64,000 bases of DNA, from contig OY720348.1 of assembly GCA_963082975.1 (NCBI GenBank), forward strand, positions 54,029,564-54,093,563, written 5' to 3'. The stretch's first letter is position 1. Every line of letters begins with the position of its first letter. This document shows, one piece after another, positions 45,923 through 57,020 of this stretch. The translations under genes and the position numbers were made by a program. Below the pieces are notes generated by a model that had not been told where the DNA came from, ran no database searches, and saw only the letters and a program-made list of their open reading frames with translations. The stretch comes from Labia minor (taxonomy: Eukaryota > Arthropoda > Insecta > Dermaptera > Spongiphoridae).

Positions 45923-46191
45923 CAGTGGTTTATTGGGAGGGGAACGCGGGGGAACGACGTTCCCTTACCTTTTTTCAGAACCGGAACGCATTCCAGTACT
46001 TTTTTATGTCCCGACAACTCCCACTTAAATCTACTGTTAGAATTTCTTTTTTTATGTTCGTAAATATTTTGTATATAGTAAGAATAATAAAAAATAAAAA
46101 CTTATATGGAAAAAAATAGTTTGCTGAAAATAGGGCTTTTTTTGCTCCCACTATGCGTTCCCTTACTTCTTATTTTACCAATACATCAATG
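45923..46191. mobile_element. hAT-type element with exact 8-bp target duplication
   Basis: Bounded by AGTACTTC on the left (45915-45922) and the identical AGTACTTC on the right (46192-46199). The ends CAGTGGTTTATTGG and CCAATACATCAATG are imperfect inverted repeats; internal GGGAACGACGTTCCC and GCGTTCCCTTAC also face one another. 269 bp, no transposase. The 96-codon ORF across its left end is not supported. Confidence 0.8.
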
Positions 46192-46199
46192 AGTACTTC

Positions 46200-47421
46200 T
46201 CAATTATACTATCGCTACTTAACTTGAATTCTCCGTCAATTTTCGGTAGAAGGAGGATGAGGTGGGGGGGGGGTATTAGGTAAATAATAATAATATTATT
46301 CAAACACCTCCCATTCCTCCTCCTCCCAATATACAACTCAAAACTGGCACCGAAATCAATTTAAAAAGTGCTCGTATTATTATATAATTTACTAGCACCT
46401 TTATGTAAATATATAAAATATATATGTAAATTTTCAACGGGTACTATACTAATAAAGCTGACGAGAAACAACAGTGTTAATATATAGTATTCATCTCAGA
46501 ACAAATATTAGCATTTCATACAAAAAAAAAATGATAAGAAATACAACACAAGATAATTTAAGTGATAAATTCAGACTTAAGAAAAATAAAAAATAAATAG
46601 AAGAACATTATAAAGAAAAAATCCCTGCGAAAAAAAAATCAAATTAGAAAATTCTAAAAAGAAAAATGGTTTATACATTTATACAAATAACGTATAATAT
46701 AATTATAAAATTTATTAAAACACCAACAACAAAAAGTAACATTTTGTGCTCATTATTAACAAATACAAAAAAGTAAATAAATAAATAAAAATTAAACATC
46801 TATTTTATGGAAGATTTATTAATAACATTTTTTTTTATTTGAGACTATAGGGAAATAATGGAATTAGACTCTGACAAGATTCATTACGGAAATTAATTTT
46901 TTCTTAATTCTCTTACTATAAAAAAAAGTAAATATTAATTATGTCATTAATAATTGGAGAGTGTCAGTCCAAAAAAGAGAAATACTTAGCAAAAAAAAAG
47001 AGAATAAAAGAAAATGAACTCATTATGCATTATATATGTTATATATTTCTATGAATTAAATTTAATAAGAAGCACATATATATAATAGTTCTATTCATCT
47101 TAAACCAATTATACCTAATTAAAAAAATCCTAAGGATTTTTCCTTTCTTTTCTTTTTTTTTTGCCATTTAATACTCATATCTATTATAATATATTGTTAT
47201 GATTAATATAAAAAAAATAAAAATTGAAAATATCTTTTATTGATTGATAACACAATGGATGCTTAATTCCAGACATGGAAAAAATCAAAAATCAAAAAGA
47301 ATTGTAGGTGATTATAGAATTATTTTTTATATTTATTGTAAATTTAAGCGCACATGCCAGGGCCTTTTATCAAACATCAAACAAGTGAACCAATCCTAAA
47401 AAAAAAAAAATTTTAAAAAAG
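46200..47421. other. 1.2-kb spacer, no gene seen
   Basis: G-run GGTGGGGGGGGGG at 46260-46272 and a C-rich patch to 46330; then simple A/T with A-rich stretches 46500-46990. Confidence 0.55.
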
Positions 47422-47566
47422 CCTCTCACTTTTGTAGATTCTACGAAAGGACAACGGCTATCAAGTCAGATGCCGCCTAACCGGGATAAAGCTGTTCTAT
47501 GATCAGTAGAACGGACCCTCTCCATCTTTATTTTGATATTCTTGATTAGAGGCGCTACTTTTTATT
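47422..47566 (-). repeat. SINE S copy, head missing
   Basis: Reverse orientation: CTCACTTTTGTAGATTCTAC tail, GCTGTTCTATGATCAGTAGA, AGAGGCGCTACTTTTTATT. The tRNA-like part is absent, a 5' truncation typical of target-primed insertion. Confidence 0.82.
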
Positions 47567-47799
47567 TTCATTAACTTCTCAATTAAATTAATAAATTAAA
47601 TCAATTTTGATCAAGTAAATTGTCTAGAATTTTAGGACCGAAACAAAAATAAATCACAAAAGTTTTATAAAATTGAATCAAATTAATTTGAGTAATTTTT
47701 GAAAATTCAAAATGAAATGAGAAACACGAAAATATGAAAATTAGATTTTGATGGAAATTTCTATATTAGATTTATATAGAATAATAGATATCTTAAATT
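47567..47799. other. AT-rich spacer
   Basis: No feature seen. Confidence 0.6.
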
Positions 47800-48060
47800 G
47801 GGGTAACGGGCAGATATCCTCCCTCAATACCGGTGGGAGGATACTGCTTCAGTGATTGGCGATCACTGCCCTACGTGAGCTCATGTATGTTCTCTCTTTC
47901 TTTTCCGAGAGAGTACATGTCCTAACCCAAATCATCCATCCAGATTCTAAATCCTATTCCCCACCCCATTTTACCTAATTCCAAGCGACAAGCCGGTTGG
48001 GGTCATCTTCATGTCATATCCAAATGAAATGGAACAATAGTAATTATTACAGACCTATTA
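47800..48060. other. Higher-GC island, unassigned
   Basis: Mixed to C-rich sequence including the inverted pair ATCCTCCC / GGGAGGAT (47815-47853), AGTGATTGGCGATCACT (self-complementary) and a CCCACCCCATTTTACC tract. No ORF or tRNA cloverleaf found by eye. It lies about 430 bp upstream of the candidate exon at 48491. Confidence 0.35.
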
Positions 48061-48490
48061 ACAATATCTCAACAGCTGATATCAACAACAGAGCAAATTG
48101 AGGTCTTATTTGATATAAAGGTCAAAATGAGAAATTAAACTAATAAGAAGTTAAATAGACACTTGTCAAGAGTTTAAGTATGTCGTGAATCTGAAATAAC
48201 CATGGAGGTATGGAGTGACAATAACGCTTGTTTTAAGGAGTGGGGGGTGGTTCCAAAAAAGTAGGGAGAAATTCTTGTCGGCCATATTGTGTATATCAAA
48301 ACATTGAATTTTACATAAGACATAATACATTTTTGTTTCCAATTTTCTCGTATGTTTGAATGTTTTTCTTACTTATTTCTTCTTTATTTTATAGTTTAGT
48401 TAATATATTTAAAAATTAGAAATAGTTTTTAATAATTTAATATGTATATAATATGTAATTTCACTTGATTTTCTTACTTTATTTTGACAG
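48061..48490. other. Spacer upstream of candidate exon
   Basis: Mixed composition at 48061-48310, then AT-rich sequence ending in the acceptor-like TTTTCTTACTTTATTTTGACAG at 48469-48490. Confidence 0.4.
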
Positions 48491-48737
48491 TGATCAAAGA
48501 ACTGAAAATTTTAAGGTTATTTTGTTAGTATCCACTGACATTCACTTCACGTCTTCTATACACGCCTTACTTAAACTCAAAAATAAAGTGATACCACAAT
48601 TTGAAATAAAGTTAAAATTAAAGGATCACGACAATTATCTATACGACATAATTAAACTCTCTAATGATTTAGTGGTTAGCACGACAGTATATCACACTGA
48701 AGACTCAAGTTCAGGCCTAGGAAAATTCAATAATTAA
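48491..48737 (+). CDS. Candidate terminal coding exon, unknown protein
   Basis: An open frame from a splice-acceptor-like site (pyrimidine-rich, ending GACAG at 48490) to TAA at 48735-48737, about 81 residues. It reads DQRTENFKVILLVSTDIHFT, SSIHALLKLKNKVIPQFEIK and LKLKDHDNYLYDIIKLSNDL, and ends VVSTTVYHTEDSSSGLGKFN plus N. The exon would start at the third base of a codon. Its codons are far more balanced (GCC, CAC, ACG, GAC, CTC) than surrounding spacer, and the residue mixture is globular-protein-like rather than the Ile/Tyr/Phe/Lys of chance ORFs. A UTR-like stretch with AATAAA-type signals follows (48780-48800). I recognise no domain and cannot find upstream exons; a fragment of an unrecognised repeat ORF is the main alternative. 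Confidence 0.4.
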
Positions 48738-49885
48738 TAATTTATCTTTAAAGCTCTGCGTGATTTTCAAGGTATATCCACAAATAATAATAATAATAAA
48801 TTAAATATATCAAAATTCATAACTATAGTAATTAAAATTTTTGTTTTAGTCTGTTTGATCATATATGTGGTATAAAACACACTTGAAAAAGGGAGACCAC
48901 AAACAGAAAAAGAGGTGTTTTTTTTTATTAGAATCCCACTAAATTTTTGAATTATATATAAAGTCATATATACATGCTAGTTTTATAAGTAAATAACAAA
49001 TTAAATCTGTATACTCTTAATTTTACAAGAACGATCAATATAAATGTAATTCATTAAAGATAGACCTAATTTTTATTCCTGACACATTTAAATATTTAAA
49101 ACAAGTTCATGTGTCTTTTTTTTATTTTTTATAATTATCATCAAAGAACTTTTCTATATTGAGACATATATTATAATAAATTATTTTACATCAGATAATT
49201 CAAAAAGTTTTTAAGGGCGTTATAACTTTGCACTTTTGTCGAATCCAATCAGATCAAAGAGATGAATTATATTAAATCTGAAGATGTTTTTTAATTTTAA
49301 TTTAAGGAACAACGAAAATTATCATAACATTCAACTCAAGATGGAGATATATATATATATATATTTAATTTTTTTTTCCCTTTAAGATATTATACAACCA
49401 AAAACCAAATCATAAATATTAGAAAGGAAACTTTATTGAGAAAGATAGAAAGGGTGAAAAAAGTGAAATAAAAAAAAAAATAATAAAAATAAAAAGTGAA
49501 AGTGAACAAGCAAAGAATATTAAACAAAAAGAAAAATAAAACTGGAAAAGATTCTTTGGAAGTATCAAAAAGGAAAAAAAAAATTATCAGAATATTTGAA
49601 ATGTTATATTCTTTTTCTAATTCAAAAGAAAATAAATAATTTTCTTTAAAAAAAAAAAAAAATAAAAAATGATGCCATGAAAGAAATTCATTAAATATAT
49701 ATGCCAGTTAAGTTTATTTGTATATAATATGTATTTATATTTTCCATCATTAATTGACTTTTATTATTTCAAACTTTATAAAAAAAAAAATATTTATTTA
49801 TTATAATAATATTCGTTATACTCGTTTAATAAAATACAACTTCCTAATTAAAGGTGCATATTTATAAATATATATATATATATAT
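48738..49885. other. 1.1-kb AT-rich spacer, no gene seen
   Basis: (TAA)n at 48786-48799, (TA)n at 49347-49365 and 49868-49885, A-rich stretches 49440-49670. The mariner at 49887 inserted into the last TA run. Confidence 0.6.
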
Positions 49886-49886
49886 A

Positions 49887-50971
49887 CGAGGTGTGTCTAA
49901 AAAGTTCGGTGAATGGTCTCATAAGTGGGTATTCAAAGTTTGACAAAAGAAGGAGAAGCTGTATAGATATGTCTGGACTTGATCTCTGTCTGCTAGGTCA
50001 ATACTTCTAGTCCATTGTTTATTGCATTCATTTTAAATGAGTGTTGTGAATAGTACGGATTAACGACACAACATTAAGTTTTGCTTTAAATTGGGTAAAC
50101 AGCGACAGAAACCCATAAGATGTTGGTGAAGGTGTAAGGGCAGGATGCTGTGAGTAAGAAATGTGTTTTTGATTGGTTTGTACGCTTTCGACCCCGAAAC
50201 CAAAAGAGACAATCGATGGAATGGAATCGAATCCAAGGATTTTACCGTATGACTTTTTGTTTGTCGCGGGGAAGAAGGTGACCGCCATTCCATCGACTGT
50301 CTTTTGGTTTCGGGGTCGTACTGGTAACACCAAGTCTCGTCTCTTTTCACAATGGAACCTAGAAAGGTTGGATCCCTGTCACACATGTCTATGAAATCGC
50401 CACAGATCTCAAAATGTCTTGCTTTTTGTTCATCTGTTAGCATGTACGGCACAAATCGTGAACAAATCTTGGGTTTGCCCAATTCTTCATGGACGATGGC
50501 CCTTACTGTGCCTTTACTAATACCCATATCTTCGACTATTAATAGCAGAGTCAATCGCCGATATTTTATTAGCATCTCTCGTACACGTTCAGTGTTTTCT
50601 GGAGCCCTGCTTGTGGATCGCCGACCTGAACGTGGTTGGTCCTCCACAGATTACCAGCGCGAAAGCGTACAAACCAATCAAAAACACATTTCTTACTCAC
50701 AGCATCCTGCCCGTACACCTTTATCAACATCTTATGGGTTTCTGTCGCTGTTTTACCCAATTTAAAGCAAAACTTAATGTTGTGTCGTTAATCCATGACC
50801 CGTACTATTCACAACACTAAATCAAAATGAATGCAATAAACAATGCACTAGAAGTATTGACCTAACAAACAGGGATCAAGTCCAGACATGTCTATAGAGC
50901 TTCTCGTGCTTCTATCAAACTTTGAATACCCACTTATGAGACCATTCACCGAACTTTTTAGACACACCTCG
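49887..50971. mobile_element. Foldback mariner: two copies head to head
   Basis: Both ends read CGAGGTGTGTCTAAAAAGTT followed by CGGTGAATGGTCTC, and the inverted match continues inward for about 300 bp on each side (49887-50190 against 50661-50971). That is far longer than a mariner TIR: it includes the 5' untranslated region and the first codons of the transposase. A second inverted match, GACCCCGAAACCAAAAGA (about 50190-50222) against its complement (about 50285-50317), shows that the left arm is itself a copy with an internal deletion of about 350 bp. Inserted at TA in a TA microsatellite. The internal spacer between arms is about 60 bp. Confidence 0.88.
50245..50760 (-). pseudogene. mariner transposase relic, N-terminal half
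   Basis: Reverse strand. One frame from the Met at 50760 gives MGKTATETHKMLIKVYGQDA and VFDWFVRFRAGN. A shifted frame continues EDQPRSGRRSTSRAPENTER, a second helix-turn-helix with MGISKGTVRAIVHEELGKPK, then ICSRFVPYMLTDEQKARHFE, and the first catalytic Asp in VKRDETWCYQYDPETKRQSM, ending EWRSPSSPRQTKSH. The frame change lies near 50640-50655. The C-terminal half with the second and third catalytic Asp is absent, replaced by the inverted left arm, so the reading frame continues into reversed sequence (DSIPFHRLSLLVSGS). Not functional. Family: mariner, by the WVPH/RFVP-type motif and DETW. Confidence 0.9.
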
Positions 50972-51290
50972 TATATATATCCTATTAAATCAAAACAATT
51001 AGTAATTTAATATTTAATATAAAAATATGGTAATTCATCTGAATTTAATTAATTTTCAATAACATCATTCATCCAAGCAAATATCAACAATAAAATTATT
51101 TAAATATTTATTTATTTTTCAAAATGTTTTATATCTATCATTATTTATATTTATATATATGATATGTTTTATTATATTCTATATATTATATAATATATAT
51201 AATTCCCACCTCCATTTACATAGTGAAATTAGCAAATATATAAATTATACAAATTTTGTTTATTAATTAAAGGTGATTTTTCTATGCAAT
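50972..51290. other. AT-rich spacer, no gene seen
   Basis: TA-rich simple sequence. Confidence 0.6.
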
Positions 51291-51293
51291 ATA

Positions 51294-51316
51294 TATCTGG
51301 CGAGATAGTAAAAAAA
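51294..51316 (-). repeat. HINE-A 5' terminus only
   Basis: TATCTGGCGAGATAGTAAAA is the reversed 5' end of family A; the family does not continue on either side. It lies about 65 bp before a nearly full A copy in the same orientation. Confidence 0.55.
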
Positions 51317-51377
51317 TATTCACAATTAATTTATATAAATATAACTTAACTTATAAATAAATTTAGCTTCAATAAAA

Positions 51378-51777
51378 AAAATCTGGAGTGTCTCTACTCG
51401 ACTATCTCGCAAATTTAAATTGGATTAATCAACATATATTATCAATAATTAAAATTAATAAATAATATTTATTAAACTAGCATGTGTTTGGCTCTTTGTT
51501 GATGGCACCACGTTATGTGCCGGCGCGTGATTTGCAGTGTTAAAAAAATTAATTCCGGTACTTTCAGCGATTCAATCAAGCTGAAATTCTATATCTAGCA
51601 GTTTTATACAAATATTAATCATGTGAAAAACTATCAAACATATATCTTTATTTTTACGGTCAATTTAGAGGAAATAAATGAAAACGTGGTAGAACCTTCT
51701 TCCGTATTAGCTACATTTCTCAATGCCCATGTACCAAATTTCATGTTTCTAGCTCAAACCGTTTTTGCGTAATCTTG

Positions 51778-51819
<42 letters not shown>

Positions 51820-51944
51820 TAGACATTTGTCTCAACCTTAGTGAAAATAATGCAGGGACCTTCAAAACGTAAAAAAACATTAAAATCTAGACATCGAAAA
51901 TTTTCATGATCGCAATACTATCTCTGGCGAGCTAGTAAAAAAAA
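51378..51944 (-). repeat. HINE-A copy
   Basis: Reverse orientation from AAAAAAATCTGGAGTGTCTC to CTATCTCTGGCGAGCTAGTA. (CA)n of about 18 units at 51781-51818. A short deletion removes part of the TTTCTATCAACTTTTGAG block near 51715. Confidence 0.92.
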
Positions 51945-52020
51945 ATCGATGTTAATAAGAGAGGAATTGAAAGGGCATAATCGAATGGATTGAATTATAT
52001 TATATATACAAAAAGGATAA
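51945..52020. other. Spacer
   Basis: No feature seen. Confidence 0.5.
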
Positions 52021-52025
52021 TTATG

Positions 52026-52312
52026 TATTGTGCAAAGCCATACGAACCCTATGAGCTGTTTGGACTACAACCTAGGGGCGCTGTAACTTAAATGGCGTCA
52101 CAAACATAAAGAAAAGGAATTTTTTAATATGCTTAAAATAACAATAAATTGTATATTAAGGTATACTTCATTAAATAAAAGAATTTTATTGATAACTAAA
52201 ATGAAATAATAAATAATCATATTTAATAATGTTAATGCCTAGACCCTAAGGCGCTAATTGGTTTATAGCCCAGGGCGCCAAAATTGATAAGAACGGTCCT
52301 GGAACTGTGTAC
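52026..52312. mobile_element. Decayed hAT-like element
   Basis: CAACCTAGGGGCGCTGTAAC near the left and CCAGGGCGCCAAAATTG ... AACGGTCCTGGAACTG at the right resemble ends of the CAGGGCC hAT class also suspected at 43817-44140. No termini or duplication can be proven. Confidence 0.35.
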
Positions 52313-52404
52313 ATAGATAGCCAAGAATCTGAATTTATATAAGTTAATGCCATTTATTTATCTTTAATTAATAATTATTAATTTTACATTAATAAATATA
52401 TTTA

Positions 52405-52565
52405 TTAAAACATTTGTGGTTTTTATAATTATTAAAGGGATTTTTATTAAAACTCCACATATTTGTATAATTTATTTATTTAGTCAAATAATTGTACAAC
52501 GTTTCGACTGTTTATTGTGTAGTCTTTATCAAGTAGCGTACGCTTACCCCGACACAAGCTGACTG
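52405..52565 (+). repeat. Family D copy, diverged
   Basis: AACATTTGTGGTTTTTATAA, ATTTGTATAATTTATTTATT, ACAACGTTTCGACTGTTTAT, then AGTCTTTATCAAGTAGCG. The hairpin is degraded (CGACTG...TAGTC). Confidence 0.7.
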
Positions 52566-53004
52566 AAAATTAATAGTTTTCTTGTAAATATAATACAATC
52601 CTAGTTATAAAGATATTAATACAATTAGTATTTTTTTTGTATTGTTAAGTATTTTTATCTTAAGTTAAAAGTATTATAATCGAAAGTAATCGTCTTCGGA
52701 CAATTAGTCAATAGACAACAAGGATTTCGACCTCGTGAACGCTTGAATGGGATCCATTTGAAATTTGTAATAAAAAGGGCTATTATGTACTGGACAATCT
52801 TTCACCAGAAGGCTTTTATTACTATCGTAAAAAACAACACTAACAGAAGAGACGAGATACTTATTTTTTATTTTTCAAAGGAATAGACACACTTTCTAAT
52901 GAGACACGTACAAATAACAATCGTATTGTTTTTGATGTAAAATTATTATAAATATAGGGGAGAGTGGTATACCTTGGGAAACTTTTTTAAAATTTTTTTT
53001 CTAA
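52566..53004. other. Spacer, no gene seen
   Basis: Mixed-composition stretch at 52680-52950 with no ORF or repeat recognised. Confidence 0.5.
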
Positions 53005-53005
53005 T

Positions 53006-53053
53006 TGTTTTTACTATCTCGCCAGAGATAGTCGAGTGGAGACACTCCAGCTT
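53006..53053 (+). repeat. Minimal HINE-A: both ends, no middle
   Basis: TTTTTACTATCTCGCCAGAG continues as ATAGTCGAGTGGAGACACTC and CAGCTTATTT: the complete 5' hairpin joined to the complete 3' hairpin, with nothing between. The junction falls in GAGATAGT, which occurs at both the 5' and 3' ends of full copies, consistent with a deletion between short direct repeats. Confidence 0.9.
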
Positions 53054-53392
53054 ATTTTTTTTTCCTCTGGACTGACCGTAAAAATAAAGATATATGTTTG
53101 ATAGTTTTTCACATGATTAAAAATTGTATAAAACTGCTATATATAGAATTTCAGCTTGATTGAATCGCTAAAAGTACCTAAATTAAATTTTTTACACAAT
53201 TCACGCAAATAACGCGCCAGCACGTGGGGTGGTGCCATCAACAAAGAGCCAAACACGCGCTAGTTTAATAAATATTATTTATTAATTTTAATTTATAATT
53301 TATAATTAGTTAAATTTAATTTAAATATAATATATGTTATTTAATCCAATTCAAATTGCGAGATAGTCGAGTGGAGACACTCCAGCTTATTT
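53054..53392 (+). repeat. HINE-A 3' half starting at the internal T-run
   Basis: Starts at TTTTTTTTTCCTCTGGACTG and runs to a perfect 3' end: GCGAGATAGTCGAGTGGAGA, CACTCCAGCTTATTT. Directly follows the minimal element. The second case in the window of an A copy that begins at this internal T-run (the other is 7494-7703). Confidence 0.88.
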
Positions 53393-54374
53393 ATATTGAT
53401 AAATTATTATTAATATCTTACCACGTGTTCGTGCCACCTTTGCCTATATTCTTAAATAACTGTCGGTCTAATATTCATTATAGAAAAAATTAAAAAAAAC
53501 AACATATTTAGTAGACCTGTATCTTGTCTCAGTAACTACACTACCTAGTAGCTCAGCTTGGGACAGTTAGAAATAAATATGTTAAAAGTTAAATAAATTA
53601 ATTACAATTTATTTGGAATTGTTTTTTTATTTTCAAAATAAGAAAATTATTTCAAGTGATAAGGAATTATAAATGCATATTTTTTAATTTTGTTTACTAC
53701 GAATTTGTTGATATTTTTGCTGAATAAAATAATAATAATAATAAATTATAATAATGTTTTTCTTATATTTCGTCTTATTTACCGTATAATATATATATAT
53801 ATATATATATATTAATTATTTATTTAATTAATTATAGATCTTAAGAGGACATAATATTTTATTTTTTTATTTTTTATTTTTTCACCAGGTTGGGGCGAGA
53901 AACAATAAAATTACAATCCATTATATATATATACAATACTACTACTAAGAAAATATAGATGCGTATAAAGCATTAAAATATATATTATCATGGCAAATTT
54001 ATTATGTTTATTATTACTATTATTATTATTATTATTATTATTAAAATTATTTATTAATAAATTGTAACGACATTTAGGCAAGTTAATAGACAATTTGAGT
54101 GGCAACAGCAACATAATGACATCTCAACAAAGAAATCAAATTTCACTGACAGGTAATTTGTCAACTACTAATTAATACTAACAATTAATTAATAAACATA
54201 CGCGATTATATTTATTTTTAAATTTTATATAAATATTTTTTAATAAATAATAAATTTTTTTGCGATATAAATAAAGAATTTAAATGTCAAAAAAACAAAA
54301 ATTAAAATTCCTAATTTACCAATCTTAGTTTCCTGGTATTGTGTTTGTGTCAAATTTTATTATATTTCAATCCT
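53393..54374. other. AT-rich spacer, no gene seen
   Basis: Mixed patch at 53410-53580 (ACCTAGTAGCTCAGCTTGGG); (TAA)n near 53730-53745, (TA)n at 53789-53811 and (TTA)n at 54010-54042. No feature. Confidence 0.55.
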
Positions 54375-55009
54375 TTTTTACCGACCGACGATAGTAAGGG
54401 AGGTATTGTTTTCACACCAAATTTTACATGTGGAGATTTTTACATATCCCCACGAATCATGCATTTTCTTAACAGAAAAAAGTATTTTTAGCATGATGTC
54501 TGTCCGTCCGTCCGTCCGTCCGTCTGACCGTCCGTCCGTCCGTATAGATGTGTACAGCCTGAACGGCTGAACGGATTTTAATGAAATTTGCTCTATTTAC
54601 TTAATGCATCAGTGGGATGAATTGATCAACTTTTGGTGCAAATCCGGAAACCAGAAGTGGTAGTAATAGCGATCGACGATAGGAAGGGAAGGGTTATTTT
54701 CATACCAAATTTCACATGAGGAGATTTTTTACATATCATCACGAATAATTCAATTTTATACTTTTATACTTTTATTAGTTTTTTCTTAATTAAAATTATA
54801 TGACGTCATCCAGCCATTCATGACGTCACAGCCTGGTCTTACATATATATTATAAATAAAATAAAATTAAAAATATGTATGTTATATCCATATCTGTTTT
54901 TTATTACATTAATAGATATATTAAAATTATTTGAAATTGTTTCTGTAGTTGGAAATTAATTTATTTCAAACCGTCGGTCGGTTCGGACCTGGCCACAGGT
55001 CAACTTATT
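54375..55009 (+). repeat. HINE-B copy with longest GTCC tract
   Basis: TTTTTTACCGACCGACG start; GTCC tract at 54509-54542; CGTCGGTCGGT at 54973-54983; hairpin GACCTG-GCCA-CAGGTC; end AACTTATTTGG. Part of the ACCACGAATCATGCACTTTG block is deleted near 54745-54770. Confidence 0.93.
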
Positions 55010-55302
55010 TGGATTGGCTATCTAATAGACATACCAATAAATAAATAGACTTATTTTTATAGATATTAAAATAATGTTTGATTTTTTTTTTCTTTTTTTG
55101 ATGGGTATTGAAGTCCAAAATATTCTCAATGTTAGGTAAAACCTGCATATAGGTGTATATATTATTATTATTATATTTATAATATAACATTGTAAATTAT
55201 TTCTTTGATTGATTTACTTAAATTATAATAAATATTTGACACTTATAACAATTTCAATAATTATTTTTGTCCACCTAAAAACGTCCATGTTAAAATCATT
55301 CG
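55010..55302. other. AT-rich spacer, no gene seen
   Basis: Simple A/T sequence. Confidence 0.6.
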
Positions 55303-55771
55303 GTTTTTTACTATCTCGTCAGAACGCAAATTTTCTATGTCGAGATTTATTATTTTACGTTTTGAAGGTTCCTGAATCATTTTCTCTAAGGTTGAGAAAA
55401 ATGTCTGTGTGTGTGTATGTTTTTGTGTATGTAACCAAGATTACGCAAAAACGGTTTGAACTAGAATAATGAAATTTGCTACACATGCATTATCTAAAAT
55501 TTATAGTTTTCTATCAACTTCTGAGAAATGTAGCTCAATCCAAAGAGGTTCATTACTTACTTCATTTTTCGTTCAAATTTTTAACACGATTGCAAATCAC
55601 GCGCCAGCACGTGACGTGGTGCCATCAACAAAGAGCCAAACACGCGCTGGTTTCATATATATTTATTAATTTTAATTTATAATTTAATTAATTAAATTTA
55701 ATTTAAATATAATAGATGTTATTTAATCCATTTCAATTGCGAAATAGTCGAGTGGAGACACTCCAGATTTT
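55303..55771 (+). repeat. HINE-A copy with internal deletion
   Basis: TTTTTTACTATCTCGTCAG start with a shortened 5' hairpin; GT tract at 55403-55432; jumps from GTTCATTACTTACTTCATTT to AACACGATTGCAAATCACGC, losing about 150 bp; ends GCGAAATAGTCGAGTGGAGA, CACTCCAGATTTTT. ORFs of 66-86 codons here are repeat products. Confidence 0.9.
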
Positions 55772-56251
55772 TTTTTATCCTGCTGCATAGTGGTGCCACA
55801 TAGCGATAGCTTTTTGAAACTGCTTTCTTGTACCCGTAGGCTTACAATTAGTCTAATAACAAAGTAAAAGACAGAGAAAAAGAATGACTCATAAAAAGAC
55901 GGGATTCACTCCCGGAGAGATATTTTCACTGCGACATGAACCAGAAGGACTACTGATCTGAACAAACAAACAACAAAACATGAAGAATACAAAAAACGAA
56001 CAAAAAGAAAAATAAATACTATAAAAATATATATTTAATCAAAATAATAAGTTTAAGAAATTCTGTCAATAGGCAATGACATATAGAAATGATTTAATTT
56101 CTTAGTAATTATCCTAAAAATACAATAATAAATAAAATAGAAAATATAAGTCAACTAACACCAAAGAAAGTTTATCTTAATTTTCTCTTAATATATAGGA
56201 GAGAGCATCCTGACATCCTAGTCAAGAAACCAGCAGTGTTATCAATTTATT
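55772..56251. other. Spacer, no gene seen
   Basis: Mixed-composition stretch at 55780-55960 (includes GACGGGATTCACTCCCGGAG, partly self-complementary). No tRNA or ORF assigned. Confidence 0.45.
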
Positions 56252-56385
56252 AACGTATTTTTATGAGAACTGATAAGGTTTTGAGAAAATATGGGCCTTT
56301 TTTGAAGGCATTTCATTTAAACTGTTGTTTAATTGGGTTTACCAAACCACTTACCAAAATAACGCATGCAAATATAAACAACATA
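56252..56385 (+). repeat. Family E fragment
   Basis: GGGCCTTTTTTGAAGGCATT, AACTGTTGTTTAATTGGGTT and GCATGCAAATATAAACAACA align in order with 40210-40365. Confidence 0.45.
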
Positions 56386-56631
56386 TAAATTGAACATATT
56401 CAAAGGACGGATGGAAATGTTATAATTCTCTTTTTTTTTTTTTTTGATAGATTGTGTTCTACAATACTATAAAGAATCTCGAGAACTTTTCTAAATCCCA
56501 TCCCCTGTATCTTTCGTTATCTTGATTCCCCTAAAACTAAATAAATTCAGACTTGGAGATTGTTCGAATTGTTTCCCTATAACGTCTCAAATAGGAAAGT
56601 TTGGGTGAATTAATGAATGACTCACATTTCC
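56386..56631. other. Spacer, no gene seen
   Basis: T-run at 56431-56446; mixed composition after 56450. Confidence 0.5.
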
Positions 56632-57020
56632 CTTCAGCGATTCAATCAAGCTGAAATTCTATATATAGCAGTTTTATACAATTTTTAATCATGTGAAAAA
56701 CTATCAAACATATATCTTTATTTTTACGGTCACTTTAGAGGAAAAAAAATGAAAATGTGGTCCTCTTCCGAAAGAGCTACATTTCTCAAAAGTTGATAGT
56801 AAACTACGAATTTTGAATAATGACCATGTACCAAATTTGATGATTCTAGCTCAAACCTTTTTTGCGTAATCTTGTCTACATACACACACACACAGACACA
56901 CAGACATTTTTCTCAACGTTAGTGAAAAGAACTTAGGGACCTTTAAAGCGTATAAAAACATAAAAATCTCAACATCGAAAATTTTCGTGATCGCAATACT
57001 ATCTCTAGCGAGATGCTAAA
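56632..57020 (-). repeat. HINE-A copy, 3'-truncated
   Basis: Reverse orientation from CTTCAGCGATTCAATCAAGC to CTATCTCTAGCGAGATGCTA. The 3' third (GTGACGTGG block, inverted repeat, hairpin) is missing. Confidence 0.9.

Noticed and set aside
50028-50820. Several overlapping ORFs on both strands in the mariner foldback
   Set aside because: Shadows of the inverted repeats; only the reverse-strand transposase half has mariner motifs.
55895-55915. GACGGGATTCACTCCCGGAG as part of a tRNA or snRNA
   Set aside because: No cloverleaf or flanking stems could be built around it.
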